Of a DNA stretch of 64,000 bases, positions 54,616 through 63,181 are shown in pieces. The DNA is taken from assembly GCA_018303405.1 (NCBI GenBank), contig JAGVYD010000013.1, forward strand, positions 1 through 64,000. Direction: 5' to 3'. The notes below the pieces were generated by a model. The model had not been told where the DNA came from. It worked only from the letters and a program-made list of their open reading frames with translations, and did no database searches. The number at the start of each line of letters is the position of its first letter. Position 1 is the first letter of the stretch. The position numbers and the translations under genes were made by a program. The DNA comes from Candidatus Woesearchaeota archaeon (GTDB lineage: Archaea > Nanobdellota > Nanobdellia > Woesearchaeales > JABMPP01).

Positions 54616-54779
54616 GGCTGTGTTGAAAATATTTGTTTTGGCACCATTAATGCGAGCGTCCAATCCTAATTAATTAACAAGCAAAGGAGATTGCAAGAGG
54701 AATTTGCTTTATCATTGCACACCTAAACACGCGAGCCGGTGCCAAAACCGAGGCGAAAGCCGAGATTTTCAACACAGCT
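54616..54779 (+). mobile_element. Mobile hairpin element, copy B (164 bp)
   Basis: Inverted ends 54616-54630 and 54765-54779 (GGCTGTGTTGAAAAT and its complement, terminal G-T) are abutted exactly by GCTTTTTG (54608-54615 and 54780-54787). The inner 11-bp stem is GTTTTGGCACC/GGTGCCAAAAC (54635-54645/54738-54748). Next comes GCGAGCGT paired with ACGCGAGC through tandem G.A (54652-54659/54729-54736). The central hairpin is AAGCAAA/TTTGCTT with a different loop, so this copy lacks the GGTTCCAGA-like loop of A, C and D. The last small hairpin is GGC-GAAA-GCC. Confidence 0.75.
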
Positions 54780-54834
54780 GCTTTTTGCCTCAAAAAACAA
54801 AGCTTTATATATCAATCATTATTTTTATAACGAT

Positions 54835-55401
54835 ATGGTTAAAAAATTATCAATAGAAAACGCACTCGAGCCATTTCTGGGCAGGCCGGGCGAGTCAATC
54901 CATCTGGCCAGCGTAGCCAGGGAAATCAACCAGCCTTACCCCACTGTTCGGCTCTGGTTGAACGAGCTTGCCGCTCGCGGCATTCTGGGAAAAAAGTTTG
55001 TCGGGAGGCTGACCACATATCATCTGAATCTTGGGCATCCCAATCTTATTGATTATCTGCTGGTGGCCGAGCAGCGCCGGCTGATTAGGAAGTGCACAGA
55101 TGACTTGTTGATGAGGGAAGCGGTAAAGCTTCTTCGCCAGGCACTGCCGGAAAACGCGCCCATTGTCATTTTTGGCTCTGCCACTGTTTCATTTAAAAAG
55201 GCAAATGATGTTGATTTGCTGGTAGCGGCCAAAATCAAAGAGCCTTCCATAAACGAAATCTCCGGCACCATAAACAAAAAAATCCACTTAATCAATGTCA
55301 CAAGCCTTGATGGTGTTTCCAGGCCGCTAAAGGGTGAAATTGTCAAGCATCATGCAATAATCAATGGGCATTATGGTGTTCTGAGGTGGATGCTATCGTA
55401 A
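54835..55401 (+). CDS. MNT-type nucleotidyltransferase with winged-helix N-terminus (pair 2)
   Basis: 188 residues from the ATG at 54835; a longer frame reaches into element B and is unlikely. A TATA-like GCTTTATATATC precedes it by about 25 bases. Winged helix in residues 1-70, then IVIFGSATVSFKKANDVDLLV (about 112-132) with the GS...DxD nucleotidyltransferase motif. It overlaps the HEPN-like gene that follows. Probably the antitoxin of a HEPN/MNT pair, with gene order reversed compared with 45108/45668. Confidence 0.8.
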   Translation: MVKKLSIENALEPFLGRPGESIHLASVAREINQPYPTVRLWLNELAARGILGKKFVGRLTTYHLNLGHPNLIDYLLVAEQRRLIRKCTDDLLMREAVKLLRQALPENAPIVIFGSATVSFKKANDVDLLVAAKIKEPSINEISGTINKKIHLINVTSLDGVSRPLKGEIVKHHAIINGHYGVLRWMLS

Positions 55402-55874
55402 GCTTGGCGTGGTGCGCAAGGCAGCGCAGGGGAATCAGACTGGTCGAGCCTAATGATAACCTTTCACGGGAATATGAGTCCACTGCCGATGAAACTCTGC
55501 AAATACTCAGGGGCATTAAGGGAAAGTCAAATATTTGGCTGGCAACAACTAAATATTATACGGAATATTTTGCCATATATTCCCTTCTCATGAAAATTGG
55601 CATAAAATGCGAAATGCATGACTGCACTATTGCTGTCTGCTCCTTTCTCGAAGAGAATGGCACAATCCCTGTTGGTTATTCCAATATCCTTAATGAAGAC
55701 AAGCAGCTCCGCATTGATAACCAATATTACCTGAAGAACAGGAAAGTGGAAGTCAGCTATAATGGCCTGGCCGAATTTGTGCTCAGAATAAAGGACATCA
55801 ATCTGAGGCTTTCACCAGAGCAGATTGGCAGGATAAGGAAACAATTGAGTACTATGCTCCTCAAGGAGGGATAA
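55386..55874 (+). CDS. HEPN-domain-like protein (pair 2)
   Basis: 162 residues; overlaps the preceding MNT gene by 16 bases. The helical block YYTEYFAIYSLLMKIGIKCEMHDCTIAV (about 58-85) fits the HEPN pattern of the toxins paired with MNT proteins. I do not see the full RX4-6H motif. It starts with an ATG inside the end of the MNT gene, so translation is coupled. Confidence 0.7.
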   Translation: MDAIVSLAWCARQRRGIRLVEPNDNLSREYESTADETLQILRGIKGKSNIWLATTKYYTEYFAIYSLLMKIGIKCEMHDCTIAVCSFLEENGTIPVGYSNILNEDKQLRIDNQYYLKNRKVEVSYNGLAEFVLRIKDINLRLSPEQIGRIRKQLSTMLLKEG

Positions 55875-55969
55875 TCCCATCGATTTGCGAATCAACAATG
55901 TTTTTCTAAAGCTTTATAAACAACCATGCCTTTTATATGTTACTATACAGTAGATACATAGAGGGCGCT

Positions 55970-57394
55970 ATGCGGCAAAATACAATAATAAGCATGATAT
56001 CTGCTTTGATAATTGCAGTATTGTTGACAGGCAGTGCCATGGCAATTTCCATGACGCCAGGCACAATTGAAGTGAAAGCACAGCTTGGCCAGCCAGCAAC
56101 TGCAAAAATTCTTGTATCCAATGAAGACACAACAGACATCCTCAATGTTCAGATGTCGCACACCGGCCTGAATGGGTTCATTGTATCATTCAGCCCGTCA
56201 TTCTTTGCTCTGCCTGCCAATTCCGGCAGGGAAGTTGGGATTACATTGACTCCGCCAGGCAATGCCGACCTCCAGGATTATTCAGGGCTAATCACTGCCG
56301 GGAATTCCAGCCTGTTCACTTCCAATACCATAATCGCATCTGTGAATGCAATGCTTTCAATTGAAAATGTCGATGTGAAGTTTGGCGACACAGAGGTCAA
56401 CAATATCAGGGAGGGGGAAATAATCAGCGCAGATGCCGAGCCAGGCATGCCGCTTGAATTCAAGGTGAGGCTGCGAAATGAATTTCCAACAGCAACCAGC
56501 TCTGACACAGGCCAGCTCAGGAATGTATTCTTCAGGGTCACAATAGTTGACCTCGGGGATGAGGGCGACATTGACCTTGAGTCAGAGGATTTTGAGCTTC
56601 CTATCCAGGATGCAAAGTCCAAAACGCTGTATTACACAGTCCCGTTAATGATTGAAGAGGGCAGCTATGATGTTGAGGTTTATGCAGAGGGAACAGACGG
56701 CGACGGCATAATCCACTCCGAGGCCTGGCAGCTCAGGCTGGACCTCAGCAAGGACGCCCATGATGTCAGGATACTCAATGAAGGGCTTTCAACTGCAATT
56801 GTTGACTGCACCCGCAAAACAGCGCTGGCATATGACCTGGTGAATGTCGGCAGCAGCGACGAGAGGCAGGTGTTTGCCAAAGTGGAGAACAGCGAGCTGG
56901 GAATCAGGCAAATTACAGGGCCTTTCATACTTGATGCAAACCTTGACTCGCCAATAAACAGCATACCACAAAGCTTCAGCCTCACAATCCCGCAAACCGC
57001 CAAGCCAGGAAAGTATCGCCTTGACCTGAGGGCTTATTATTTGACCAATCTTGTCAGCTCTGTGAAGCTGGTTGACCTCGAGGTCAGGAAATGCAGCACA
57101 GCAGGGCCTGAAGACACCGGCTCCGGCAGCCAGGATTCAGCGGGGCAGGAAGAGCCAGGCAGCACAGCACAGGAAAATGCCCAGCAGGGAACACAGGAAG
57201 AGGGCCTTTCCGAGCAGTTTCCAGGCATAAACCTGGATGATGCAGCAATCGCAGATGTGGTTGACACATCAGCAGTCCCGAAAGAAAATAATGGCAGCCT
57301 GAAATCATTGGTTGCCCTCGCAGGCCTTAACATTTTCATATTATTGGTCATCATTTTTGTCATTTACAGGCTTATTGCCTTTGTTCGAAAATAA
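55970..57394 (+). CDS. Surface protein with C-terminal membrane anchor
   Basis: 474 residues from the ATG at 55970. Signal peptide ending near SAMA, then several beta-sandwich domains with an Ig-like profile, a Ser/Gln/Glu-rich linker and a C-terminal membrane helix (about 445-470) with a basic tail. The first mature domain resembles bacterial/archaeal TPPP-like and alpha-galactosidase NEW3-type domains. The later domains match those of the next gene. Probably a wall or sheath protein. Confidence 0.65.
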   Translation: MRQNTIISMISALIIAVLLTGSAMAISMTPGTIEVKAQLGQPATAKILVSNEDTTDILNVQMSHTGLNGFIVSFSPSFFALPANSGREVGITLTPPGNADLQDYSGLITAGNSSLFTSNTIIASVNAMLSIENVDVKFGDTEVNNIREGEIISADAEPGMPLEFKVRLRNEFPTATSSDTGQLRNVFFRVTIVDLGDEGDIDLESEDFELPIQDAKSKTLYYTVPLMIEEGSYDVEVYAEGTDGDGIIHSEAWQLRLDLSKDAHDVRILNEGLSTAIVDCTRKTALAYDLVNVGSSDERQVFAKVENSELGIRQITGPFILDANLDSPINSIPQSFSLTIPQTAKPGKYRLDLRAYYLTNLVSSVKLVDLEVRKCSTAGPEDTGSGSQDSAGQEEPGSTAQENAQQGTQEEGLSEQFPGINLDDAAIADVVDTSAVPKENNGSLKSLVALAGLNIFILLVIIFVIYRLIAFVRK

Positions 57395-57509
57395 GGCTTC
57401 GAAAATAAGGCCATGGTCAATAAAAAACGTAACTACTGACCAATGCTAAAATATGCAAAGCTTTTTAAACAATCCGAGCTTTGCAATGCGTCCGGGGGTG
57501 CACTATAAA

Positions 57510-59120
57510 ATGACACTTAAGAAAATCGCATCAGCAATTATTGCTATACTGGCCCTGTTCACAACTTTGTATTTTGCATCAGCTGAAATCAATATCCCTT
57601 CCCAGGCATGGCCCGAAGACACACAGCACACACTCAACCTTAAATCCTATTTTCCAGGTGACGCTGTCAATTTCGGCGTGGCAACAGAGCCTTCCAGCAT
57701 AACCCTGACTTTCAACCAGGCAACAGGAGTCGTGACATTCACCCCTGAGCCAAATTTCAACGGAGTCAGGCAGGTAATATTCAATGCAATAAACCAGAGC
57801 AACACCACCCAGTCATATTCTTCAAATGAAGTGAGCCTGACAGTCACCGCAGTTTCAGATGGGCCAGTTATCACATCCACCGCAGACACAACTGCAGAGC
57901 CAAACACGCTGTACCAATACCAGGTCAGCGCATCAGACCCGGATGGCAATACTTTGTCTTACAGCCTGACGCAATTTCCAGGGGGCATGGCAATCTCAAG
58001 CTCAGGCCTGATAAGCTGGACGCCTGAAATTGAAGGCAGCTATGATGTCACAGTCAGGGTTTCAGACGGCTCGCAATCTGTTACACAATCCTATTCCATT
58101 GATGTGAAAGTGCAGGGCAAGCTTGTCATCAGGGACATAGAAGTGAAAGTCGATGACAAGAGGCAGACTGGCCTTGATGACGGCGACAGGGTCAGCAGGG
58201 AGGCAAAGCCCGGCTCTGATATAACAATTGATGTCGAGGTTGAAAACCTCTACACAAGAAGCCAGGACATCAAGATAACAGACGTGGAAATAACAGTCAG
58301 GATAGAGGATGTAGATGACGGCGATGACCTGGAAGAGACTGGCAACACATTCGATTTGTCAGCCGACAGGACAAAGACCCAGAAGTTCACATTCCAAATC
58401 CCGACATTGGTCGACGATGGAGATTACGACCTTGTAATCGAAGTCGAAGGGGACGATGAGGAAACAGGCAGGGCATACAGGGAAACCGCAACACTGACAA
58501 TAGAGGTTGACAAGGACAGGCATGCACTGGTCATAACCAAGGCAGCGCTTACCCCTGAAACCATAACCTGCCAGAAAACAGCATCGCTCAGCGTTGAGGT
58601 CACCAACCTTGGCTCAGAAGATGAAGACGACGTAAAAATCGAGCTTACTGCCTCATCCTTTGGCTACAGCACGGCCGATGAGGAAATTGAGCTGCTTGAG
58701 GGAAATGATGAGGATGCAATCTTCAGGAAAACATATGCAATCAATGCGGCAACGCTTCCTGAGGGGATTTACCCAATCACGGTCAAGGCATATTATGACG
58801 GCGACAACCTGGAAGACGCAAAAATCGTCAGCCTGAATGTTGAGAAATGCGGCTCGTCAGCCAGCACCTCCTCATCAGGCACAGGCAGCCAGGCACAGCC
58901 AGGCAACAATAACCAGCCTTCAACTTCACAGCCAGGCGGAATCAGGGTTGAATACACGCCTTCAATTCCAACAGGCGGAGTCACAGCTGTGCCAGTTGGC
59001 CAATCAGCCAGCTCAGATGCAAAAGATGCCCTGTACGTTGCTTTGCTCCTGCTGGTGGTCTTGATAATACTCGCCGTCGCAATTTACATCTTTAAATTGG
59101 CCTTTGGAAAGAAGGAATAA
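57510..59120 (+). CDS. Surface protein with He_PIG-type Ig domain and C-terminal anchor
   Basis: 536 residues from the ATG at 57510 (CGGGGGTGCAC upstream). Signal peptide, a beta domain, then an Ig domain of the He_PIG type (YQYQVSASDPDGNTLSYSL ... GLISWTP, about 140-200), followed by repeated acidic beta domains, a Ser/Gln/Pro-rich linker and a C-terminal helix (about 505-530). The domain with the HALVITKAALTPETITCQKT pattern corresponds to the one in the preceding protein, so the two genes are a tandem duplication with a different N-terminus. Confidence 0.7.
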   Translation: MTLKKIASAIIAILALFTTLYFASAEINIPSQAWPEDTQHTLNLKSYFPGDAVNFGVATEPSSITLTFNQATGVVTFTPEPNFNGVRQVIFNAINQSNTTQSYSSNEVSLTVTAVSDGPVITSTADTTAEPNTLYQYQVSASDPDGNTLSYSLTQFPGGMAISSSGLISWTPEIEGSYDVTVRVSDGSQSVTQSYSIDVKVQGKLVIRDIEVKVDDKRQTGLDDGDRVSREAKPGSDITIDVEVENLYTRSQDIKITDVEITVRIEDVDDGDDLEETGNTFDLSADRTKTQKFTFQIPTLVDDGDYDLVIEVEGDDEETGRAYRETATLTIEVDKDRHALVITKAALTPETITCQKTASLSVEVTNLGSEDEDDVKIELTASSFGYSTADEEIELLEGNDEDAIFRKTYAINAATLPEGIYPITVKAYYDGDNLEDAKIVSLNVEKCGSSASTSSSGTGSQAQPGNNNQPSTSQPGGIRVEYTPSIPTGGVTAVPVGQSASSDAKDALYVALLLLVVLIILAVAIYIFKLAFGKKE

Positions 59121-59130
59121 AAAAGCATAA

Positions 59131-59145
59131 GCTTTATTATAATAA
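59131..59145 (+). promoter_or_regulatory. Promoter before the mini-ORF and the 59212 gene
   Basis: TTTATTATAATAAA (about 59131-59145) lies about 20-30 bases before the ATG at 59162, so transcription probably starts close to it and runs through the mini-ORF into the 59212 gene. Confidence 0.45.
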
Positions 59146-59161
59146 ACAGAAAGCCATCATT

Positions 59162-59215
59162 ATGGCATTTGAAGTTTATGCATTTGAAGTTTATGCATTT
59201 GAAGTGATAAAATGA
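59162..59215 (+). CDS. 17-codon mini-ORF made of a tandem repeat
   Basis: Encodes MA(FEVYA)2FEVIK: two and two-thirds copies of a 15-base tandem repeat (59165-59205), in frame. Its stop TGA (59213-59215) overlaps the ATG of the following gene (59212-59214) by three bases. An ATG of this kind, starting near a probable transcript start, suggests a translated leader that couples to the gene behind it. It may also be only a repeat that happens to be open. Confidence 0.4.
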   Translation: MAFEVYAFEVYAFEVIK

Positions 59216-59679
59216 CAAGCACAAACCCATCTGCACAATGGCAGCCAGGCAGGAATTATCTGGTCTCATTTGAGAATTGGAGTGACCAGGTTAAGGTAAC
59301 TCCGGAAACTAAAGCGTTGCTTGAAAAAATTCTATTGGGAAAACTGGGCGGCGATACAGATGAGGGCGAGTCATTTAGGCAGGGTCTTATGGGCATTGCA
59401 GGGGCAAACTACAGTTTTGCCAGACTTGGTCTGCAGGGCCGTGCATATTTTGAAAATCCCGATGGTGTCTTCTATATTGAGAGTAAGGGAACTGATATTG
59501 GCGGGGTTGTATCATCTGCTTACGATGTTTATGTTAATGTAAGGGCCTTGGGGATTCCGCAGTTTAGAGATGCCCCTTCACCTGGCGCATATCATGCGAA
59601 AATGAGCTTGAAGATCAGGGGGCTGCCAGTTGAGCCAAGCCATATTGAAGGGCACCATTCACATATTGATCTGCATTAA
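59212..59679 (+). CDS. Unknown cytosolic protein
   Basis: 155 residues, soluble, no cysteines. No motif that I recognise. The C-terminus is His-rich (HIEGHHSHIDLH), which may bind metal. It overlaps the end of the convergent tyw3 gene by 21 bases. Confidence 0.6.
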   Translation: MTSTNPSAQWQPGRNYLVSFENWSDQVKVTPETKALLEKILLGKLGGDTDEGESFRQGLMGIAGANYSFARLGLQGRAYFENPDGVFYIESKGTDIGGVVSSAYDVYVNVRALGIPQFRDAPSPGAYHAKMSLKIRGLPVEPSHIEGHHSHIDLH

Positions 59680-60246
59680 TTTTTTTAATTCCATTACAGC
59701 ATTTTCCAGCCTTTTTATCCTCAGAAAATTCTTTTTCAGCTTGTCATTTGCCTCTGCAACAAGCCGTTCCATGTAACCGTTTTCCACAAGCATTTTCCCC
59801 CTGTCGGCAATAATTGCATCAATGACCTCTGTGCCTGCTGCTTCAACAATTATTCTTTTTCCTATCCCAATGATTCCCGCCCGCTTCAATCCAGCATTAT
59901 TGCAAACCTCAAGGAATTCCTTTGCATGCTCAATTGTCCTTGCGCAGACATGCACAATCATCGGCTCTGCCTTGAGCCAGACTGGATAGTCAGGAATCCT
60001 TTCAATGCTTTTCATCAAGTCAGCAAATTCAACAGGCTCGTGCGATACAAATATCCATGTTGTCTGGTTTTTCCTTTCCCCGGGCTTGCCGTACAGCATT
60101 ACCCTTCCCGCGCAGGAGCTTGTGGTGTAATAATCCGGCAGGGCATTTATTTTGCCAAGCAGGTTCTTTATCTGCCCGTCAATCCCGCCTTTCTTGCTTT
60201 TGTCCTTCCGCGCCAAAAGCAGTTTTTTCTCGTGCTCAAATGCCAT
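59659..60246 (-). CDS. tRNA wybutosine-synthesising protein 3 (Tyw3)
   Basis: 195 residues. Tyw3/SSO0622 family: N4-methylation of 7-aminocarboxypropyl-demethylwyosine at position 37 of tRNA-Phe. Hallmarks are TTSSCAGR (about 41-48), the GER...W.FVSHE region, and CARTIEHAKEFLEVCNNAGLKRAGIIGIGKR. Normal family length. A 15-bp palindrome, GGAACATAATGTTCC (60254-60268), lies between its ATG and the TATA-like sequence GCTTTTATA (about 60270), a possible operator. Confidence 0.88.
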   Translation of the reverse strand: MAFEHEKKLLLARKDKSKKGGIDGQIKNLLGKINALPDYYTTSSCAGRVMLYGKPGERKNQTTWIFVSHEPVEFADLMKSIERIPDYPVWLKAEPMIVHVCARTIEHAKEFLEVCNNAGLKRAGIIGIGKRIIVEAAGTEVIDAIIADRGKMLVENGYMERLVAEANDKLKKNFLRIKRLENAVMELKKLMQINM

Positions 60247-60253
60247 TGCTGAT

Positions 60254-60268
60254 GGAACATAATGTTCC
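60254..60268 (-). promoter_or_regulatory. Palindrome upstream of tyw3
   Basis: GGAACAT-A-ATGTTCC is a perfect 7-1-7 palindrome eight bases before the ATG and just inside the TATA box, at the expected transcription start. It is well placed to be a repressor site. Confidence 0.45.
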
Positions 60269-60290
60269 TATAAAAGCTTAATCAGTTTTT

Positions 60291-60456
60291 CTTTGCGCAA
60301 AAAAGGCTGTTGTGCCGCCAATTATGCGAAGCTAATGTTTAGCGTTGTCATGCAATTTTCGAGGTTCCAGATAGAAAATTGCAATTAAAAATCTGCTTTC
60401 AAGCTGAGCCGGCGGCACAGCCGAAGCGATAGCTGAGTCTGAGTTTTTGCACAGAG
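60291..60456 (+). mobile_element. Mobile hairpin element, copy C (about 166 bp)
   Basis: End arms CTTTGCGCAAAAA (60291-60303) and TTTTTGCACAGAG (60444-60456), imperfect. No clear flanking direct repeat, so it is probably older. The inner stem is GTGCCGCC/GGCGGCAC (60312-60319/60411-60418) plus GCTG/CAGC. GCGAAGCT pairs with AGCTGAGC through tandem G.A. The central hairpin GCAATTTTC/GAAAATTGC encloses GAGGTTCCAGATA (60352-60382). The last hairpin is AGC-GATA-GCT. It lies upstream of tyw3, in the opposite orientation to both flanking genes. Confidence 0.65.
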
Positions 60457-60468
60457 ACAATAAAAGAA

Positions 60469-61293
60469 TTATTTATCCTTATGGTGGTTTCCATGTGGCT
60501 TCTCATCAATCATCTGCTTCATCTTTTCAGTGAATAATTTTGCTTCCTTGTAGTATCTCTCAAACTCCTCGCCGGTAATCTCCTTGATTTCCCTGTGCAC
60601 AATCATCTTGGAGATCTTGTAGAAATTCGCCATAATTGAAGCATATTTTGGCTCAAGCTTTCCGGGCCTGACAAGCACCCTGTGCATCAAATCGCTGACA
60701 TGCGACGGGGTCGGCGGGATTTCGCCGTGCTTCATGAGCACAGCGTGCGCTGAATCAATGACCGCCCAGTAAAGGTCAATGGTTGCCTGAAGCAGGTGCC
60801 ACCTTGAGCTCAAAAGGCTTCTCGGCGCCATTTCATAATACCCGTAAATCGCCTCAGGGCTTGGCCTGATCCGGCCCTGGTACAATAAAATCTGCATTGG
60901 CGTAAAAAACCCATGGTCAATAATCGCAACACCCTCTCTCAGTATATTCATGCCCAGCGGGTCGCCGCTGCGCATGTACTGCCAGAAGCTCGAGAATTTT
61001 ATTGTCGTCACGTGAATCCTTTTTGAGACATTCGCGACTATCTTCTCAGTAATCAGCCTGTAGGCCTCTGTAACATCTTGGTCAATCACCAGGCTTGTGT
61101 CATCCACCACAACAAGAATGTCAACGTCATTGCCTTCCTTTCCCCTCGACGTGCTGCCAAACAGCACAACCGCCTTGAGAAAAGTACCGAATTCCTTGTG
61201 CATCTTGGCCGTGAATGAATAAGCAAGGTCCAAGTCATGCTTGTGGTACTTCTCAAGGTTTGGGTTTACTTTCTTGGTTGTCTTGAAATCCAT
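60469..61293 (-). CDS. MNT-HEPN fusion protein
   Basis: 274 residues. The N-terminal 130 hold a nucleotidyltransferase domain with VLFGSTSRGKEGNDVDILVVV (about 43-63), the complete GS...DxD motif. The C-terminal half (about 150-250) is helical with a HEPN-like arrangement (LLSSRWHLLQATIDLYWAVIDSAHAVLMKHG). Elsewhere in this window these two domains are separate genes, so here toxin and antitoxin-like parts appear joined. The function may have shifted from a toxin system to regulation. Confidence 0.72.
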   Translation of the reverse strand: MDFKTTKKVNPNLEKYHKHDLDLAYSFTAKMHKEFGTFLKAVVLFGSTSRGKEGNDVDILVVVDDTSLVIDQDVTEAYRLITEKIVANVSKRIHVTTIKFSSFWQYMRSGDPLGMNILREGVAIIDHGFFTPMQILLYQGRIRPSPEAIYGYYEMAPRSLLSSRWHLLQATIDLYWAVIDSAHAVLMKHGEIPPTPSHVSDLMHRVLVRPGKLEPKYASIMANFYKISKMIVHREIKEITGEEFERYYKEAKLFTEKMKQMIDEKPHGNHHKDK

Positions 61294-61434
61294 TTATATT
61301 CCTCTTTTTCCCCAGTGACAGATTTCCATTTACCCCTATAGAATCATTAAGGCGGAGCATATATTAAGTTTTTTAACTCTTTAAGAATGGTTAATTGGAA
61401 AAGCATATAATATAGGCAAAGTACTTTGCTGTGC

Positions 61435-62262
61435 ATGGCAACCTTTGATGAAATATACAACGCTTTTCAGAGCATGACAAAAGCCATGGATGTCCTCACA
61501 GTGCTGGAGGGCCAGCGCAGCACAGCCAGGCTGGCAATCCATGAAAATCGCGTTGGCAAAATCCAGGATTTTTGCAGCAGCAATGGCCTCCACTCAATCC
61601 TTTCCTCGCAAAAAATCCAAATGGCCTTTCTCGGCCCGTATTCCTCCAAAGGGAAAAGGACTAAGGGGGAGGGGCATTATTTTGCCTACATCTCAAGGCA
61701 TCCATCACATTGCGAGGCTGCCAAGGCATTGGAGGAAAAAGGAGACCATGTTGGGCTGGGCGCTGCCTTGGGCTATCCTTCATGCTGCATCAAGTTTTTT
61801 GCAAATAATTTTGCCGAGGAATCAAAAAAGCTGAATGATTTTGTCCTTCCAGCTTGGCATAATTCTGCGGGCAATGCATTCCCTATCCATAACAATATTT
61901 TTGGCAGGTATTTTGATGCAGGATTGCTGCCGCACTGCCCGCATAGCTTTGATTGCAGCCATTCTGCGAAAATTGGCAGGGACAGGATTGCGCTGTTGCA
62001 TAAACACGATCCTGGGGTTGCAAATCAATTTCTGGGCATACTGGACTCTGCGGCTATTTACGCAGATGGAAACGTTATCTTGCTTTTGGGCGCAAAGGAG
62101 AACGCCGGCATTTTGCACTATAAAGATGTGCTGCCAACAGAGAATAACAGCCTGGCAAGGCAGCTAAGCAAAAGTAAAAAAATTAAGTTCACTCCGCGCC
62201 TTGCCTTTGTTGTGGGCAGCCAGAAATACAGCTACCCCCTTGCGTTGTTTTCCAGGCCCTGA
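61435..62262 (+). CDS. DUF483 family protein
   Basis: 275 residues from the ATG at 61435 (a start at 61426 adds three). GLGAALGYPSCCIKFF (about 105-120) and HCPHSFDCSHSAKIGRDR (about 165-182) give a Cys/His cluster characteristic of DUF483, an archaeal family of unknown function that may bind metal or a cofactor. A TATA-like ATATAATATAGG lies 25 bases upstream. Confidence 0.72.
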   Translation: MATFDEIYNAFQSMTKAMDVLTVLEGQRSTARLAIHENRVGKIQDFCSSNGLHSILSSQKIQMAFLGPYSSKGKRTKGEGHYFAYISRHPSHCEAAKALEEKGDHVGLGAALGYPSCCIKFFANNFAEESKKLNDFVLPAWHNSAGNAFPIHNNIFGRYFDAGLLPHCPHSFDCSHSAKIGRDRIALLHKHDPGVANQFLGILDSAAIYADGNVILLLGAKENAGILHYKDVLPTENNSLARQLSKSKKIKFTPRLAFVVGSQKYSYPLALFSRP

Positions 62263-62320
62263 TTTTTGCAAAGTGAAATATTTTGCAAAATGATATAAAT
62301 TATGCCGTTCTAAGGATTGC

Positions 62321-63115
62321 ATGCAAATGGACAAGCTTGGCATGCGGTTTTATCCGGAAATGCAGGGGGAATTTGACCGCCTGGTGTCAGAGCCCGCCCG
62401 CCAAATCGAGGCAAAACGGCACCTTGATTATGAGACCCTGAACTGCTTTCTGATTGCATTTGACCACACATTATACAACCAATTCAAGCGGCTGGGCAGG
62501 GATCCTGCTGAAATAAGGAAGCTGCCGCACGGATTCGGGCTCCTTGAGTGGTGGCTTGCATTGGTTGAGAGATCGCCTGGCTATTTTGAAATTGGCCTTG
62601 GCCATATATCCCCTGGCGATTTTAGGGAAGGTAATGGCACGCTTGAATACCCTGCTAATTATCCGTCTGGGCACTTTATCAAAATGCGGCACCAGGATAT
62701 TGTTTACACAAGGCAAGTCAATTCAAATGAATCCGGGCCCTATGAGGCAGACACCCTTTTGATTGCCAGGCCCGAACATGATGACACTGTGTTGCTGAGG
62801 TATGCCGCTGTTCCTTTCAAATTCGCCAAAATCCAGGAGCATGAGTCAAACCTTGTCGGTGCGCTTGAAATTAACTGGCCAAGAAAACAGCCGGATTTGC
62901 TGGACCTTGGCGTCACCGATGTGAGGCTGGATTATCGTGCATTCAGGATTGGCGACAATGCCCTTATGGTCACATCGCAGCCATTGGAGGCCGTGTCTGA
63001 CCAGAACCTTCGCAAGCACGTGAACAGGATGGCAATAGAATTAGGCCTGATCCTGCAGTCCATTGGCGCGCATCTGGGGAGGGAATACACTTACTTGAAG
63101 CCTGTTAATTCTTGA
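62321..63115 (+). CDS. Unknown protein
   Basis: 264 residues, soluble, mixed alpha/beta. A TATA-like ATGATATAAAT lies about 25 bases before the ATG. No motif leads to a family. The C-terminal half (about 130-240) reads as a compact alpha/beta domain. It follows the DUF483 gene on the same strand, but with its own promoter. Confidence 0.6.
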   Translation: MQMDKLGMRFYPEMQGEFDRLVSEPARQIEAKRHLDYETLNCFLIAFDHTLYNQFKRLGRDPAEIRKLPHGFGLLEWWLALVERSPGYFEIGLGHISPGDFREGNGTLEYPANYPSGHFIKMRHQDIVYTRQVNSNESGPYEADTLLIARPEHDDTVLLRYAAVPFKFAKIQEHESNLVGALEINWPRKQPDLLDLGVTDVRLDYRAFRIGDNALMVTSQPLEAVSDQNLRKHVNRMAIELGLILQSIGAHLGREYTYLKPVNS

Positions 63116-63181
63116 TCATTTGCCAGCTCTTGATAGATAGGTACCGATGCATTGGAATTCTGTGCATCATCCCATCATTCA

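Noticed and set aside
59165-59205. Start of a CRISPR array
   Set aside because: Units are 15 bases, directly joined without spacers.
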